DNA of 64,000 bases, taken from positions 274,889,413 to 274,953,412 of the forward strand of contig NC_073692.1 in assembly GCF_029784155.1 (NCBI RefSeq), read 5' to 3'. The stretch's first letter is position 1. Every line of letters starts with the position of its first letter. The translations under genes were made by a program, and so were the position numbers. This DNA comes from Uranotaenia lowii (Eukaryota > Arthropoda > Insecta > Diptera > Culicidae). The notes beneath the pieces are model-generated. The model made no database searches. It saw nothing but the letters and a program-made list of their open reading frames with translations, and was not told the DNA's origin. Positions 33,960-43,748 of the stretch are shown here, one piece after another.

Positions 33960-35036
33960 TTATTTTAATTCTGAATCATTATTCCTTTTGCGTTTAGGAG
34001 ATGGGGTTTCCTTGGGAATTGATGAAACGCTTTTTCCTTGAGTGATGTGCTTGCTCATAAAATGGTTCATTTCAAGTTTTGTTTTAATAACATCTGGTTT
34101 AGAAGTATCTGTTTGTTTTACAAGGATAGCACCGCCTCTACCAGGCCAGACGTATTTTACTCCTAGTAAGTCCTGATATTCACGTAACTCGTTCAGAATT
34201 TCCATTGATAAAGGTGTAAGCTCGTCCCTAATTGTGATATTGAATGGTTTTCCGTTTAACACAAATGTCGGGTCAACTAAAGAGGAAGCGAGTTTCCCAA
34301 AGCTTCGTTTTTTATTGAATATCTCTTCTTTAACAAAAGTGTCTTTAAGAAATACTTTAATTGGTGGTAACTTTTCGTTGGGTTTATTCGAAGAAAGTAG
34401 TCTTACTGCATTTTCTATGTATTCAAGTTTTAAATCGTAACTAAAAGTCCCACATATTTTACGAACAAGTTCTAGAGTATTCTCGCCACTTTGAAACGGT
34501 ACTCCAAAAATCATTAAATTTTTAGAAATAGCCTCTCTATTGAATCTATCAAGGTTCGTTTCTAGCTTTTGTACTTGATTTGAAAGTTTGGAATGTTTGG
34601 ATTTGAGACCAGATACTTCTTCTTCAAGAGCATCATTCCGGGATTTTAAATCTTTGAAATCCGTCTGAATTTCTTCAAATTTCGAAGATAAAAATTCCTG
34701 TGACGCCTCTATCGCAGAAGTAACTGATCTCATATCCGTTTTTACCGAAGTCAACTCTTTAGAAACAACGTTATAAACTGTTTCCTCAATTTTCATGTTG
34801 ATATTTTCTATAATTGTCTCATGATCTTTACGTAGAGTTATAATTTTAGAATAAATAGATGCACAATTTGGGTCACAAAAATATTGCTGTGCTTTCATTT
34901 TGCGTGCAGCACTGCCAATTAGATTTTTACAACGTAGATGGACACTTTTAAAACAATACGCACAAGTAATAACTTTCTCAAGGTTGTTTTCCACGTTTTT
35001 ACATTCAGTACACATTACTTCATTATCACATTCCAT
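33960..35036 (-). CDS. CR1/L2-like ORF1 protein with PHD-type zinc finger (358 aa)
   Basis: Starts MECDNEVMCTECKN and is open to the stop at 33960. Residues ~9-60 carry a C4HC3-like PHD finger: CTEC, CAYC, VHLRC, then FCDPNC. A long heptad-rich coiled coil follows (residues ~75-165, for example LEEEVSGLKSKHSKLSNQ). The middle (ISKNLMIFGVPFQSGENT, then ENAVRLL and PPIKVFL) resembles the RNA-binding-fold segment seen in several LINE ORF1 proteins. The tail is basic (SPKRKRNNDSELK). Such ORF1 proteins bind element RNA and form RNPs. Upstream open sequence beyond this ATG is hydrophobic 5' UTR translation and was not included. The family is inferred from domain order; nothing is broken in it. Confidence 0.88.
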   Translation of the reverse strand: MECDNEVMCTECKNVENNLEKVITCAYCFKSVHLRCKNLIGSAARKMKAQQYFCDPNCASIYSKIITLRKDHETIIENINMKIEETVYNVVSKELTSVKTDMRSVTSAIEASQEFLSSKFEEIQTDFKDLKSRNDALEEEVSGLKSKHSKLSNQVQKLETNLDRFNREAISKNLMIFGVPFQSGENTLELVRKICGTFSYDLKLEYIENAVRLLSSNKPNEKLPPIKVFLKDTFVKEEIFNKKRSFGKLASSLVDPTFVLNGKPFNITIRDELTPLSMEILNELREYQDLLGVKYVWPGRGGAILVKQTDTSKPDVIKTKLEMNHFMSKHITQGKSVSSIPKETPSPKRKRNNDSELK

Positions 35037-36250
35037 GTTCAGATCAAAATAAGATACAACTAAAAAGATTAAAAAAGAATCAAACTTGTTAAAAATACTC
35101 ACAATAAAAATTAAACAAAAGGGGACTAAATGAGATATGAGGTAAATGTAAATTATGATGAGTACGGAGATGAAACTATGAGCTAAGACTGTGATGATAT
35201 TAATAAGCAGCGTAATAATAATAATAATGAAAAAAGATTTGTTCTCAAATGCCCATCCATGCCCAAATTGGTTCCATTTGCTCGAATTGTTCTCAAGATA
35301 TGCAAAAAAAATGTATGGGAATCTCACTTCTCCTTTTCTATCTTTTCAATGGAAGAAGAAAGGGTTTTCAAATAATCATAGGAATATTTCCCGAATTCCA
35401 GTTGTTTTTTTCAGTTTTCAAATTATGATAAAAATATACAGAAGCTCCCTCTTTCTAAGAGGGTGGGGATACCAAAGATTCAGGGAAACATTTATCGTAC
35501 CCTAATACCATCTCATGCCAAATTTGGTTTTATCTGCTAGATTTGTCTCCAGTTTTGCAAAAAAAAACTTGTAAAAGAGCATACCATCCTCTCTCCTATC
35601 TCCTCATTTGGTGAAGGGACGGGTTTCAAATACTCATAAAAACATTTCTCTTTCCCAAATATCTCCACATGCCAAATTTGATTCCATTTATTAGATTAGT
35701 TCTGCAGTTATGTAAAAATTATATGGAAGCCACCCTCCCCTCTTCATATCTCCCCACTGTAAAAAGGGATGTTGACATAATCATAGGAACATTTCTCATA
35801 CCCCAATACCATACCATGCCAAAATGGATTTCATTTGCTTGATCAGTTTTTGAGTTGTGTAAAAAATTGTAGAAAAGCTACCCCTCATCTCCCTTCTTAT
35901 CTCCCTACTGGAAAGGGAGAAGGGTCTCAAATTATCATGGAAATATTTCTCAAACCTTAATAGAAACCTTCCCCGGCCTCCAATACCCGCACCTGCCAAG
36001 TTTCACGCAAATCAGCTTTGAAGTTTCCAAGTCTATAGAGATCAGACAGACAGACAGACTGACGTAAATCCATTTTTATGTATATACTTGCTATCCCGGT
36101 GTGCTTTGCTACACACAGAAAAAAATTTGACTATTACGTGTCACTGAAACTCCAACCTTTCAAATAAATCAACTTGTAATTAACAAAACTTGTAATTTTA
36201 CATTGTTTTCCTTTAAATTTAATGAAAATTAATTTATTATTTCAGCAAAT

Positions 36251-36490
36251 TGTAGGGATGAGATGAAGAATATACAGAAAATAAATCAAATTTAGTTAGG
36301 AATAAAATAAAATAATAGTTGTATTCGGCAATACTGTAGATGAATAAAATAAAATAAATTTCTATGACAACATTTGCTATTTTGGCAGCACTTGACAAAC
36401 AAACTAAACAAAGTCAGTCATTGATCTATTCTTGCGAGCAACAGACGTGTTTAAGTGAATCTCTGAATTGAGATTCGTAAAATCACGACA
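36251..36490 (+). repeat. 5' LTR of TRIM element 2
   Basis: TG...CA ends; about 97% identical to 37236-37475 by direct reading. It includes several AATAAAATAAAAT runs that could serve as poly(A) signals and a long A-rich U3. Confidence 0.92.
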
Positions 36491-36520
36491 ATGGCGTGGT
36501 TGGTAGAATAAGCACAAATA

Positions 36521-36874
36521 GCGCAGATATTTAAGGCTGCTGCTGCTGATTGTTTTGATTTGGCCTTCTGGTGGAAATAAGACGGAGTTGCCGTTAAAAG
36601 CGCAGATATTTAAGGCTGCTGCTGCTGATTGTTTAGATTTGGCCTTCCGGTGGAATAAGACGGAATTGGCGTTGAAAGCGCAGATATTTAAGGCTGCTGC
36701 TGCTGATTGTTGTTTTGAATAAGCCTTCTGGTTGGACAGGCTGTTTCTTAGTATCGAATTATTCCGGCTCTGGTGAACAGAGACAGAGTAACAAGGAAAG
36801 CACAGTTAAAGAAAGCTGTTGCTAAGAATGTTTTTTTCGCGGATTGTTCCGGCTCTGGTAAATAAAAGCAGAGC
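36521..36874 (+). repeat. Internal repeats and hairpins of TRIM element 2
   Basis: A ~78-bp unit starting GCGCAGATATTTAAGGCTGC occurs three times (36521, 36600, 36678) with a (CTG)n core and GGCCTTCTGGTGGAA. It is followed by two hairpins on the same stem as LTR element 1: CTCTG-GTGAA-CAGAG at 36768-36782 and GCTCTG, 11 loop bases, CAGAGC at 36852-36874. Confidence 0.8.
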
Positions 36875-37235
36875 GACAGAGAAAGCACAAATTGGGAAGG
36901 CTTTTGTGAAGAATATTTTCGGATAAAATGAAGAATATGCCAAATCAAAAAAAAAATTTGAAAAGCTTTTGCAGAGAATGGAATGTAGAATTGAGATGAG
37001 GGATATTTGGGATATCAAATTTTGCATTTTAGAAAAACAAAAGTCGGTAAATTAAAGCTTCTATTGAGAATAGAGTTGAGAAGGAATGTAGAAATGTGAT
37101 GAAGGATAAGCAGAAATTAAATAAAATTTGTAGGATGGAGAATAAAGATGTGGAATATGGAATAAAAATTGAGGATATTTGGTAAATAATGTTGACGTGT
37201 GAAAAGTTTTAATTAAGAATAGAGGTAAGAAGGAA

Positions 37236-37475
37236 TGTAGGGATGAGATGAATAATATACAGAAAATAAATCAAATTTAATTAGGAATAAAATAAAATAA
37301 TAGTTGTATTCGGCAACACTGTAGATGAATAAAATAAAATAAATTTCTATGACAACATTTGCTATTTTGGCAGCACTTGACAAACAAACTAAACAAAGTC
37401 AGTCATTGATCTATTCTTGCGAGCGACAGACGTGTTGAAGTAAATCCCTGAATTGAGATTCGTAAAATCACGACA
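37236..37475 (+). repeat. 3' LTR of TRIM element 2
   Basis: Direct copy of 36251-36490 with about seven substitutions, followed by CAAAT. Confidence 0.92.
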
Positions 37476-37834
37476 CAAATGTCCTGTAAAAAAGTTGTAC
37501 ACTAAAAATTTAAGTCACGTAATTTGTTTTTCGACCTGTAAAATTACGGTACATGTCCTGCGTCTTTTTGTTGCAGGACACTTCTGTAATTTTACAAGAA
37601 ATAATTTTTGCTGTGCACCTTTCAACAAATGCAATTTACATATATACATTTGATTTTTTGTTGGCATCATTTTGAATTACATACATTTCAACGTAAATCA
37701 GGAGCAACCGCTTTGAAGTAAGAGCTTTAACTGGAGTTACGAATTGCACTACAAAGATGATATAATCTAATTTTATGAAACTTGAATTTTGAATTTGTAT
37801 TCAAAAATCAGCAATTTTTGGTCTGTTTTTAGAA

Positions 37835-38645
37835 GCTTCAAATCGATTCTTTTATTATGCCAAAATGTATGTTTTACTGGAATGGGAGAAAGGCTCACGA
37901 AATATTAAAGACACATTAGTATCTTAATATCGTCAAATTTCGTTCCATTTTTTTAAAAGTTTTCGACATTAAAGTGAAGGTCTAAAACTGTACGTACGGT
38001 TTGCGTACCTCCCCCTAATATATAGCCTCTAATGCCTAATATGTACTCGATTTATGCGTAAAAACTTGTATGAAAGCCCCCGTTTCTCCTTCCGATCTGC
38101 AACTGCTGTAAGATCTCATTTTTTCGTGATCAAATATCCTATCATATTGAATCTGGTTCAATTGGTTGATAAGTTCTTAAGCAGTTCTGTAACTTCCATA
38201 GGAACATATCTCGTATTCATATATGTACCTTTCCATGTCAAATTTGATTCTATTTGCTTAATTACTTCTCCAGTTATTTATATCAACAAAATTGTATTGG
38301 GGCCCCTCCCCTACTTCCTGGAAGAAGAGTGGTGTTTCAAATTATCATAGAATAATTTCTTGTATTCGTATGATTTACCATGTTATATTTACTTCCATTT
38401 GATAGAAAGAGCAATTTCTCGTACCCAATTACCCTTTCATGCCAAATTTGGTCCCATTTGGTTGATAAGTTCTCGTGTTATGTAAAAAATATTCGAAGCG
38501 AGCCCCCCTCCTCCTTTCCTATCTTCTCACTGGAAGGAGGGAAGGGTACAAAACATTCATAGTGATATTTCACGTAGCCAAATACCCTCCCATGCCAAAT
38601 TTGGTAACATTAGCATGAATGGTTCCAAAGTTATGCAAACATTTT
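37835..38645 (+). mobile_element. Second copy of the ~150-bp degenerate array element
   Basis: From ATTATGCCAAAATGTATGTT onward the text follows the left part of the array at 29990: TTTTACTGGAATGGGAGAAA, then ATCTTAATATCGTCAAATTT, CTCGATTTATGCGTAAAAAC, later CATGCCAAATTTGGTCCCAT and CTCACTGGAAGGAGGGAAGG. Same orientation as the first copy. The terminal microsatellite is not evident here. Confidence 0.6.
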
Positions 38646-40070
38646 TCATTAATTTCAGAGACAATTGTTTTTGGCAACATGTGCCAAAATCGAGCGGTTT
38701 TTTTGAGGACGGCATTTCTTATATTTTTCAATATAACAGGACCAATTGAATTTAGACAATCTAAAGCAAAGTTTTTACGTTCTTAAATATTGATTAAATA
38801 CAACAACAAAAAAAATAAATTTAAAAAAATATGAAGTTCACGAAAATGACAAAAATGATGAAAAATTTATAGAACTTAAAAACATATACAAACAAAAGAC
38901 TAACAATTATGAAAAAAAATAATGAAGAGCGAAAAAAAGCAAATAAGACATACAAAACAAACATTATAAATTAATAAATAACAGAGCTAAATGCATAAGA
39001 ACATGATAAGAAAGAATAAATAAATGACTAAAAGTAATCAAAAATTGACTAAAAATTTTGTTGATGATAATATTAATACTTTTTTCTAGAAATAAGAGAG
39101 AAATAAAGTGAAGGAAAAACCGATCAATTTTGGCAACACAAAATGTTCGGATTTGTTGCTAAGTTCGAACGGGGTCTAGACAACGTGTATGTTTTTGTTT
39201 TTTTTTGGAATTTTTATTTGGTTTGCTCATGTTTTACCGGTGACTCTTAAACTGTTGTTTATTTTAAGTGTACGTTTTTAATTACATTTGTTATGAGGTT
39301 TAAGCTATAGTTCTCAATTTTAAATGTGGTTTTAACTGTTTCGAGGATATTTTCCCTGCATTTTGTGTAACGATTATAGGATGTGTTGAATTGCAAAATT
39401 TCTTGAACATTGCAAAACCATGTTATCTAAAAAGTTTCTTTTCAAGTCAAGACGAGCGACGATTTTGCAGATTTTTGAATGAGATTAAAATACCCGGGTC
39501 TTGATTTGAAAAGTTGATTCAAAATGTTGTTCGGAGTTTTCGCTTTTTTGAGTTTTCTTGAGTATTTTTTTTCGCGCAATACAGATGGAGCATCCAATAT
39601 AAAGAATTTCCTGCAAAAATCTCTAGCTACAACTTTGCCGAATACGGCAGAGCGGTAGGAAAAGCGAGGAAATAGTTTTAACACACGAAACAGAGAATTC
39701 TTATTTGCATGATAAGAAACTAGCAACACTGTTAAATTGTCCGACTAATTTTCAGAAATAATATTCTAACATGAAAGTTATGCATTTAAGAGTGCTGAAA
39801 TATTGTGATTAGAGTGTTGATCTTAGAATCTCCCGATCGGGAATTCCCGGGAAATAAATCGGGAAATCACAGACCCCGGGAAACGCTAAAAAATCCTGAA
39901 AATTCCCGAAAACGTTTTTACACTATCCTTATTGATGTATGGCTTAAACTTGAAAATTTTGTTTTTTCTCAAACTGGTTTATACATTGAATTTAAAAAAA
40001 AAAGTTATTTCGTTCGAAAATTTTGTGTAAAAGTGAAAACAACAAGTAACAGTTCCAATGTAGAAACGCT
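38646..40070. other. Unassigned AT-rich stretch
   Basis: Contains an A-rich segment (38810-39080) and a CCCGGGAAACGCTAAAAA phrase at ~39877 shared with 27090-27185. Frames of 89-95 codons show no domain. No paired termini found. Confidence 0.4.
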
Positions 40071-40084
40071 ATGAATAGAATTGG

Positions 40085-40556
40085 GTCTCAGGTCTCATAT
40101 TTCATGGATCTTGTCTCATGCTTCAGGTGTTATGTCTCATGTCTCATGTCTCATGTCTCATGTCTCATGTCTCATGTCTCATGTCTCATGTCTCATGTCT
40201 CATGTCTCATGTCTCATGTCTCATGTCTCATGTCTCATGCCACATGTCTCATGTCTCATGTCTCATGTCTCAGGTCTCATGCTTTGTGGCTTTTGTCTCA
40301 TGTCTCAGGTCTCATGTCTTATATCTCATATCTCATGTCTCATATCTCATGTCTCATGTCTCATGTCTCACGTCTCAAGTCTCTTATCTCTTGTCTCAGG
40401 TCTCAGGTCTTATTTCTCAAGTGTTGTGTCTCAGGTCTCATGTTTCAGGTTTCATGTTTCATGTATCAGGTCTCATATCTCAGGTCTCATGTCTCATGTC
40501 TCAGGTCTCAGGTTTCAGGTCTTAGGTCTGATTTATCAGATTTTTAGTCTCAGAGC
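40085..40556. repeat. (TCTCATG)n heptanucleotide satellite
   Basis: About 65 units of a 7-bp repeat. It is nearly perfect at ~40131-40240 and then degrades with TCTCAGG, TCTCATA and TTTCATG variants. Because 7 is not divisible by 3, all three plus-strand frames read the same seven-residue peptide cycle (MSHVSCL) and stay open for 135-174 codons. These open frames are repeat artefacts. Confidence 0.97.
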
Positions 40557-40887
40557 TAATATTTTCCCAACTTTAAACATTTCTATGTCTTTCCCGTTCA
40601 AATAGACTATTTTCTGTCAAAAACCGTGATATTTCGTGTAAAAAACCGTTTAAAAAAGCCGTGTAAAAACGTGTAAATAAATTTGAAATCATTAGACATT
40701 CCCTCTGCCTCCATCTAGGTTAAGGAAGTCCACAGACGTCAAAATTAAAACACACAACGAAAACGTAACACCCGAAAAAAACAAACATATAATTGTAAAC
40801 TGACCTAGACCTTTATAGGAGCTATTCGGCCGAATATTCGGTCGAATATTTTGTTGAGATTTTAAAAGAAATTAAAAAGCGACAATT

Positions 40888-43030
40888 TCCGTTTTTTTTT
40901 TTGTTTATTTCTCGTAAATAGAAAATTTGGTGAATTTTGGAGACTGCGTCCGCGGGAAATTTTTTAAGTTTTTAAACGTGGGAGAGTAAAGTTCAATCGG
41001 AAATCAAGCAAAAATTTAACTTTTGAATAGTTTTGTGAATGGTTGAAACAACGGAGCTGGTTCTGCGCCATCCAGACTAAACCAGGTCCAGAATATTCGT
41101 TCAGGAAAAAGTGGCATGAAATTCAACCCGGAAGTAAAGCTGGATACTCAGATAAGTAGATCGCTTCTGTTTTCTTTGATAAAGTACCAGATACCTATTT
41201 GATTCAGAAAATTTTGTAGCTGATATTTTTGCTACAAGTTAGGTTATTCATGCTGTATGATCGTATTCATTTCAATCTCAAAGGCAAATGTTTGTGCAAA
41301 AAAGCTTCTTAATTCTTTGTCCAGCTAAACATGGTTTTGTAGTTTCATACCTTTTGACAATTTATACTTGTCAAAAAGGCTTTAATGATCAAGTTTAAAT
41401 TTTCTCAGGTTTACTTATAATTTATTTAAATCATATCCACAGTATTTTTGTTTCAGTAGCAGTTTGTAATGCTTATCATAAAAAATTTTGATCATATATC
41501 TTTTATTTTTTTATCAAAAACACATTTCTGTTTTACTTTTGTCTTGCTCCTTTAAACATGTTTTCAAATTGCATCATCTTTAACTTTTTGATGCTTTATT
41601 GTGTTTTTGAATGTTTATTTTTTCAAGACTCGTTTGGAGAATCAGTGATGTGTTAGAAATTATAGTGAGGGAAACAGCTACCTTCTAGGAAATTCGAATG
41701 GTTGCTTTTCTAATTATTTGAGAGTGCAAAATTCTTTTTTCATCTTTTTTCTTTCTCGTTTCTCCTGCTTCTTTCGTTTTCATTTTCTCAATAACATGCC
41801 TATCAGCCGCAGAGAGGCAATTTTCATTGTGAGTAATTAGTCATGCCTTCTTGATAACTTTCTATCATTTGGGTCGTTAGATTCAACTTTATGAAATTAA
41901 ACAAGGTGGGTTCCAGCTACAGATAAGCTAAGAGTGTCTAGAGGTAAGACAGGTAGAAAGGTAAGATTATTTTACCATACAAATATTTCATTGATTGATT
42001 ATATTATATAAGAACGTACAAAAAGTTGCCAGCTGGGCAGGTATCTACACGGATGCGGAATACCTGTCGGAGATTCTTAACTCTAAATATGTTATGAATT
42101 TTATACGGCTGCGAAACAGTTTGCTCGTTCTACAAGTAAGACATACACCTACACGAAACATTTTCATTTCATGTCAGTTCACACGAAGCCATGGTGTCGG
42201 GTATGTGATGATTTGCATTGAAGATTGGCCGAACTAAAAATCTAAAGGATGCAAATTAACGCATACGTTGGCGAAACTGCGGTGAATCCGTGCACCCATG
42301 GTGGATTATCTACATACATACATACATTTGAAAGTGCAAAATTCTTTTTAAATTTTTAAATTAAAAACCCCACATAGATATTATTAGGAGTTTCCTTAGG
42401 AAATGTCTAGGAGCATAGGAGGTGTAGGTCTACCAAAGATCGCACCGTTTTCCAAAAATGGCTCTGATCTAAACCTCTCCCTTATTAAAACAACCCTTCC
42501 TGAGATACTTGAATATAGATTCGCAGACGTACATATAGACGGTTTCTATAGGTGGTGATACTGACTTATCGTTGTTTCAGAGTTTTTCAAAACAAGCTTT
42601 TGAAGAAAATTGGAATAATAGATTTAGGGTTGATCCTATAAAGTATCTTACTAACAATCCTTCCTTCATCCCCCTTTGACTATTAGGACGTGGCCGGCGC
42701 CGTTATTGATCATTTTCAAAATGAGAGCATGAGTTTTGTGCATTGAGAATGAGTTGCTTATCCCAAGCTGCATTCTTTTGGCCCTTGTACAAAATTGATG
42801 GCCTCGACCAATCACGGAGTAGCAACCATTGGCGCTGTGGAACCCGTTCTACTTAGCCACGTCAGCGATCATGAAATTCGAAATGCATTGAATGATTTGA
42901 TACAACATAATATTATTTTTTTTCCAAACCATGAGAAAATGGTGGTATTTTTGAAGACTAACTAAAGCATTTCGGGCTTACTGATTTAAGGTGGATATGA
43001 GTAGTCAAACAAGCTAAGCTAAGCTAAGCT
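40888..43030 (+). mobile_element. Retroposon with (AAGCT)n tail and 18-bp target duplication
   Basis: AATTAAAAAGCGACAATT occurs at 40870-40887 and again at 43031-43048. Directly before the second copy is (AAGCT)4 (43009-43030), a 3' simple-repeat tail. A long direct duplication plus such a tail marks a non-LTR retroposition. The 3' region (42670-42900), including GGACGTGGCCGGCGCCGTTA and CTCGACCAATCACGGAGTAG, is more GC-rich and looks like a LINE 3' UTR. No RT motif was seen, so it is a 5'-truncated copy or a non-coding derivative. It contains the second retroposon at 41740-42325. Confidence 0.7.
41740..42325 (+). mobile_element. (CATA)n-tailed retroposon, 586 bp, 24-bp target duplication
   Basis: The 24-bp stretch beginning ATTTGAGAGTGCAAAATTC at 41716 recurs at 42326 with one mismatch (A for G). 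The insert ends TATCTACATACATACATAC, a 3' CATA tail. Inside is an 80-codon frame (41995-42237, beginning near KNVQKVASWAGIYTDAEYL) with no known domain. The architecture matches the insert at 61654-62258, and both have ATTGATTGATTATA at a similar internal offset (~225-250 bp). Family unknown. Confidence 0.7.
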
Positions 43031-43748
43031 AATTAAAAAGCGACAATTACCTTTTTTCTTCTACTTCTTCCATTTTAATACTCCTTATGTTGTTGAATCG
43101 ATTTTTCTCAACCAGATGTATAATATATAAGATCTTCTTTAAGCAGAGGTCTCTTTGATTTTCAAAATGTCAGCAATAGTAAGAAGAACATCAGATGAAT
43201 TGTCGCTTCTAGGACGTTTATTATCAAAGATTGGGACGAAACATGCCAAACAGGGAAAAAACGATAATCTCTAACTTTAAAAATACCATATTTTCTACCA
43301 AACGACTAAATTTCCGGAAAATTTCGAATATAATCTGGACATCCCGGTAAGATTCGACTTTTCTCGCCTGATTTATGAACAAGCCAGGATAAATAAAAAA
43401 AATCTTTGATAAACGATAATCAAAGTACAAAGCTATTTACAATGAAATAAACACGGATACACCTAAGATCTTTTACTGAAACCATAAGTTTTTGATGGTT
43501 TTGTAACATTTTCATCATTACTTTTGGATATTTTATTAATTATCCAACATGAGTTGAAAATTTTGACTACTCTTTTAGTTTATAAAATTTGAAAAATAAG
43601 TATTCGGCCTATTCGGCCTATTCGGCCTATTCGGTCGAATACTTGGCTCAACTATTCGGTGAGACGAATATTCGGCTTAACGGTTTTTTGGCGGTATTCG
43701 GCGCCGAATATTCGGCCGACCGAATATTCTGTACATCTCTAATACATT

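Larger units (their letters stand above)
30600..35237 (-). mobile_element. Near-complete CR1/L2-like non-LTR retrotransposon (~4.6 kb)
   Basis: On the minus strand the order is a short 5' UTR (~35237-35037), ORF1 (35036-33960), ORF2 endonuclease (33911-33000), RT (to 31030), a ~400-bp 3' UTR and an A-rich tail (T-run at 30602-30643 on the plus strand). It interrupts one unit of the ~150-bp array: left flank ...ATCGATAGAAACC, right flank ATTTGTTCTCAAATGCCC, which the unit consensus reads continuously. Only one lesion in ORF2 was seen, so this is the youngest-looking LINE in the window. CR1/L2/Daphne group is assigned from the PHD-type ORF1 and RT wording; the exact clade is uncertain. Confidence 0.88.
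29980..36112 (+). mobile_element. Degenerate ~150-bp array element, split by a CR1/L2-like insertion
   Basis: Units carry variants of ATGCCAAATTTGGTTCCATT, TGCTTGAT(A/T)A(A/G)TTCTC, CCCCTCCC...CTATCTCCCCACTGG and CATAGAAACATTTCTCGTAC. The left part (29980-30600) and right part (35238-36000) are the two sides of one array. The right end runs CAAGTCTATAGAGATCAGAC then (AGAC)n, ACGTAAATCCATTTTTATGT, TATA and CTATCCCGGTGTGCTTTGC. That microsatellite-plus-TATA boundary is the inverse of the leader at 7713 and suits a Helentron/mini-me-type non-autonomous element. Unit spacing is about 145-155 bp and degenerate. A second copy begins at 37835 in the same orientation. Confidence 0.65.
36251..37475 (+). 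mobile_element. TRIM: miniature LTR retrotransposon 2 (1,225 bp)
   Basis: Two 240-bp LTRs (36251-36490 and 37236-37475), each TGTAGGGATGAGATGAA...AAATCACGACA, differ at about seven positions. The 5-bp duplication CAAAT flanks the element (36246-36250, 37476-37480). A primer site TGGCGTGGTTGG follows one base after the 5' LTR and a purine tract (AGAGGTAAGAAGGAA) precedes the 3' LTR. The 745-bp interior has no coding capacity. LTR start, primer site, purine tract and the GCTCTG/CAGAGC hairpin match LTR element 1 at 10301, so the two belong to one lineage that would be mobilised by the same, absent, autonomous partner. Confidence 0.93.
40820..43740. mobile_element. AATATTCGG-ended DNA element carrying nested retroposons
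   Basis: The left side reads CTATTCGGCCGAATATTCGG (40829-40848) and TCGAATATTT. The right side has repeated CCTATTCGG, then GGCGCCGAATATTCGGCCGA and CCGAATATTC TGTACATCTCTA. The dense CCGAATATTCGG palindromes facing each other suggest degraded terminal or subterminal repeats of a DNA transposon. Once the retroposon at 40888-43030 is removed, about 780 bp remain, with no coding. Ends and target duplication were not resolved. Confidence 0.5.

Noticed and set aside
40071..40605. Three overlapping 135-174-codon frames
   Set aside because: Product of the (TCTCATG)n satellite, stop-free in all three frames.
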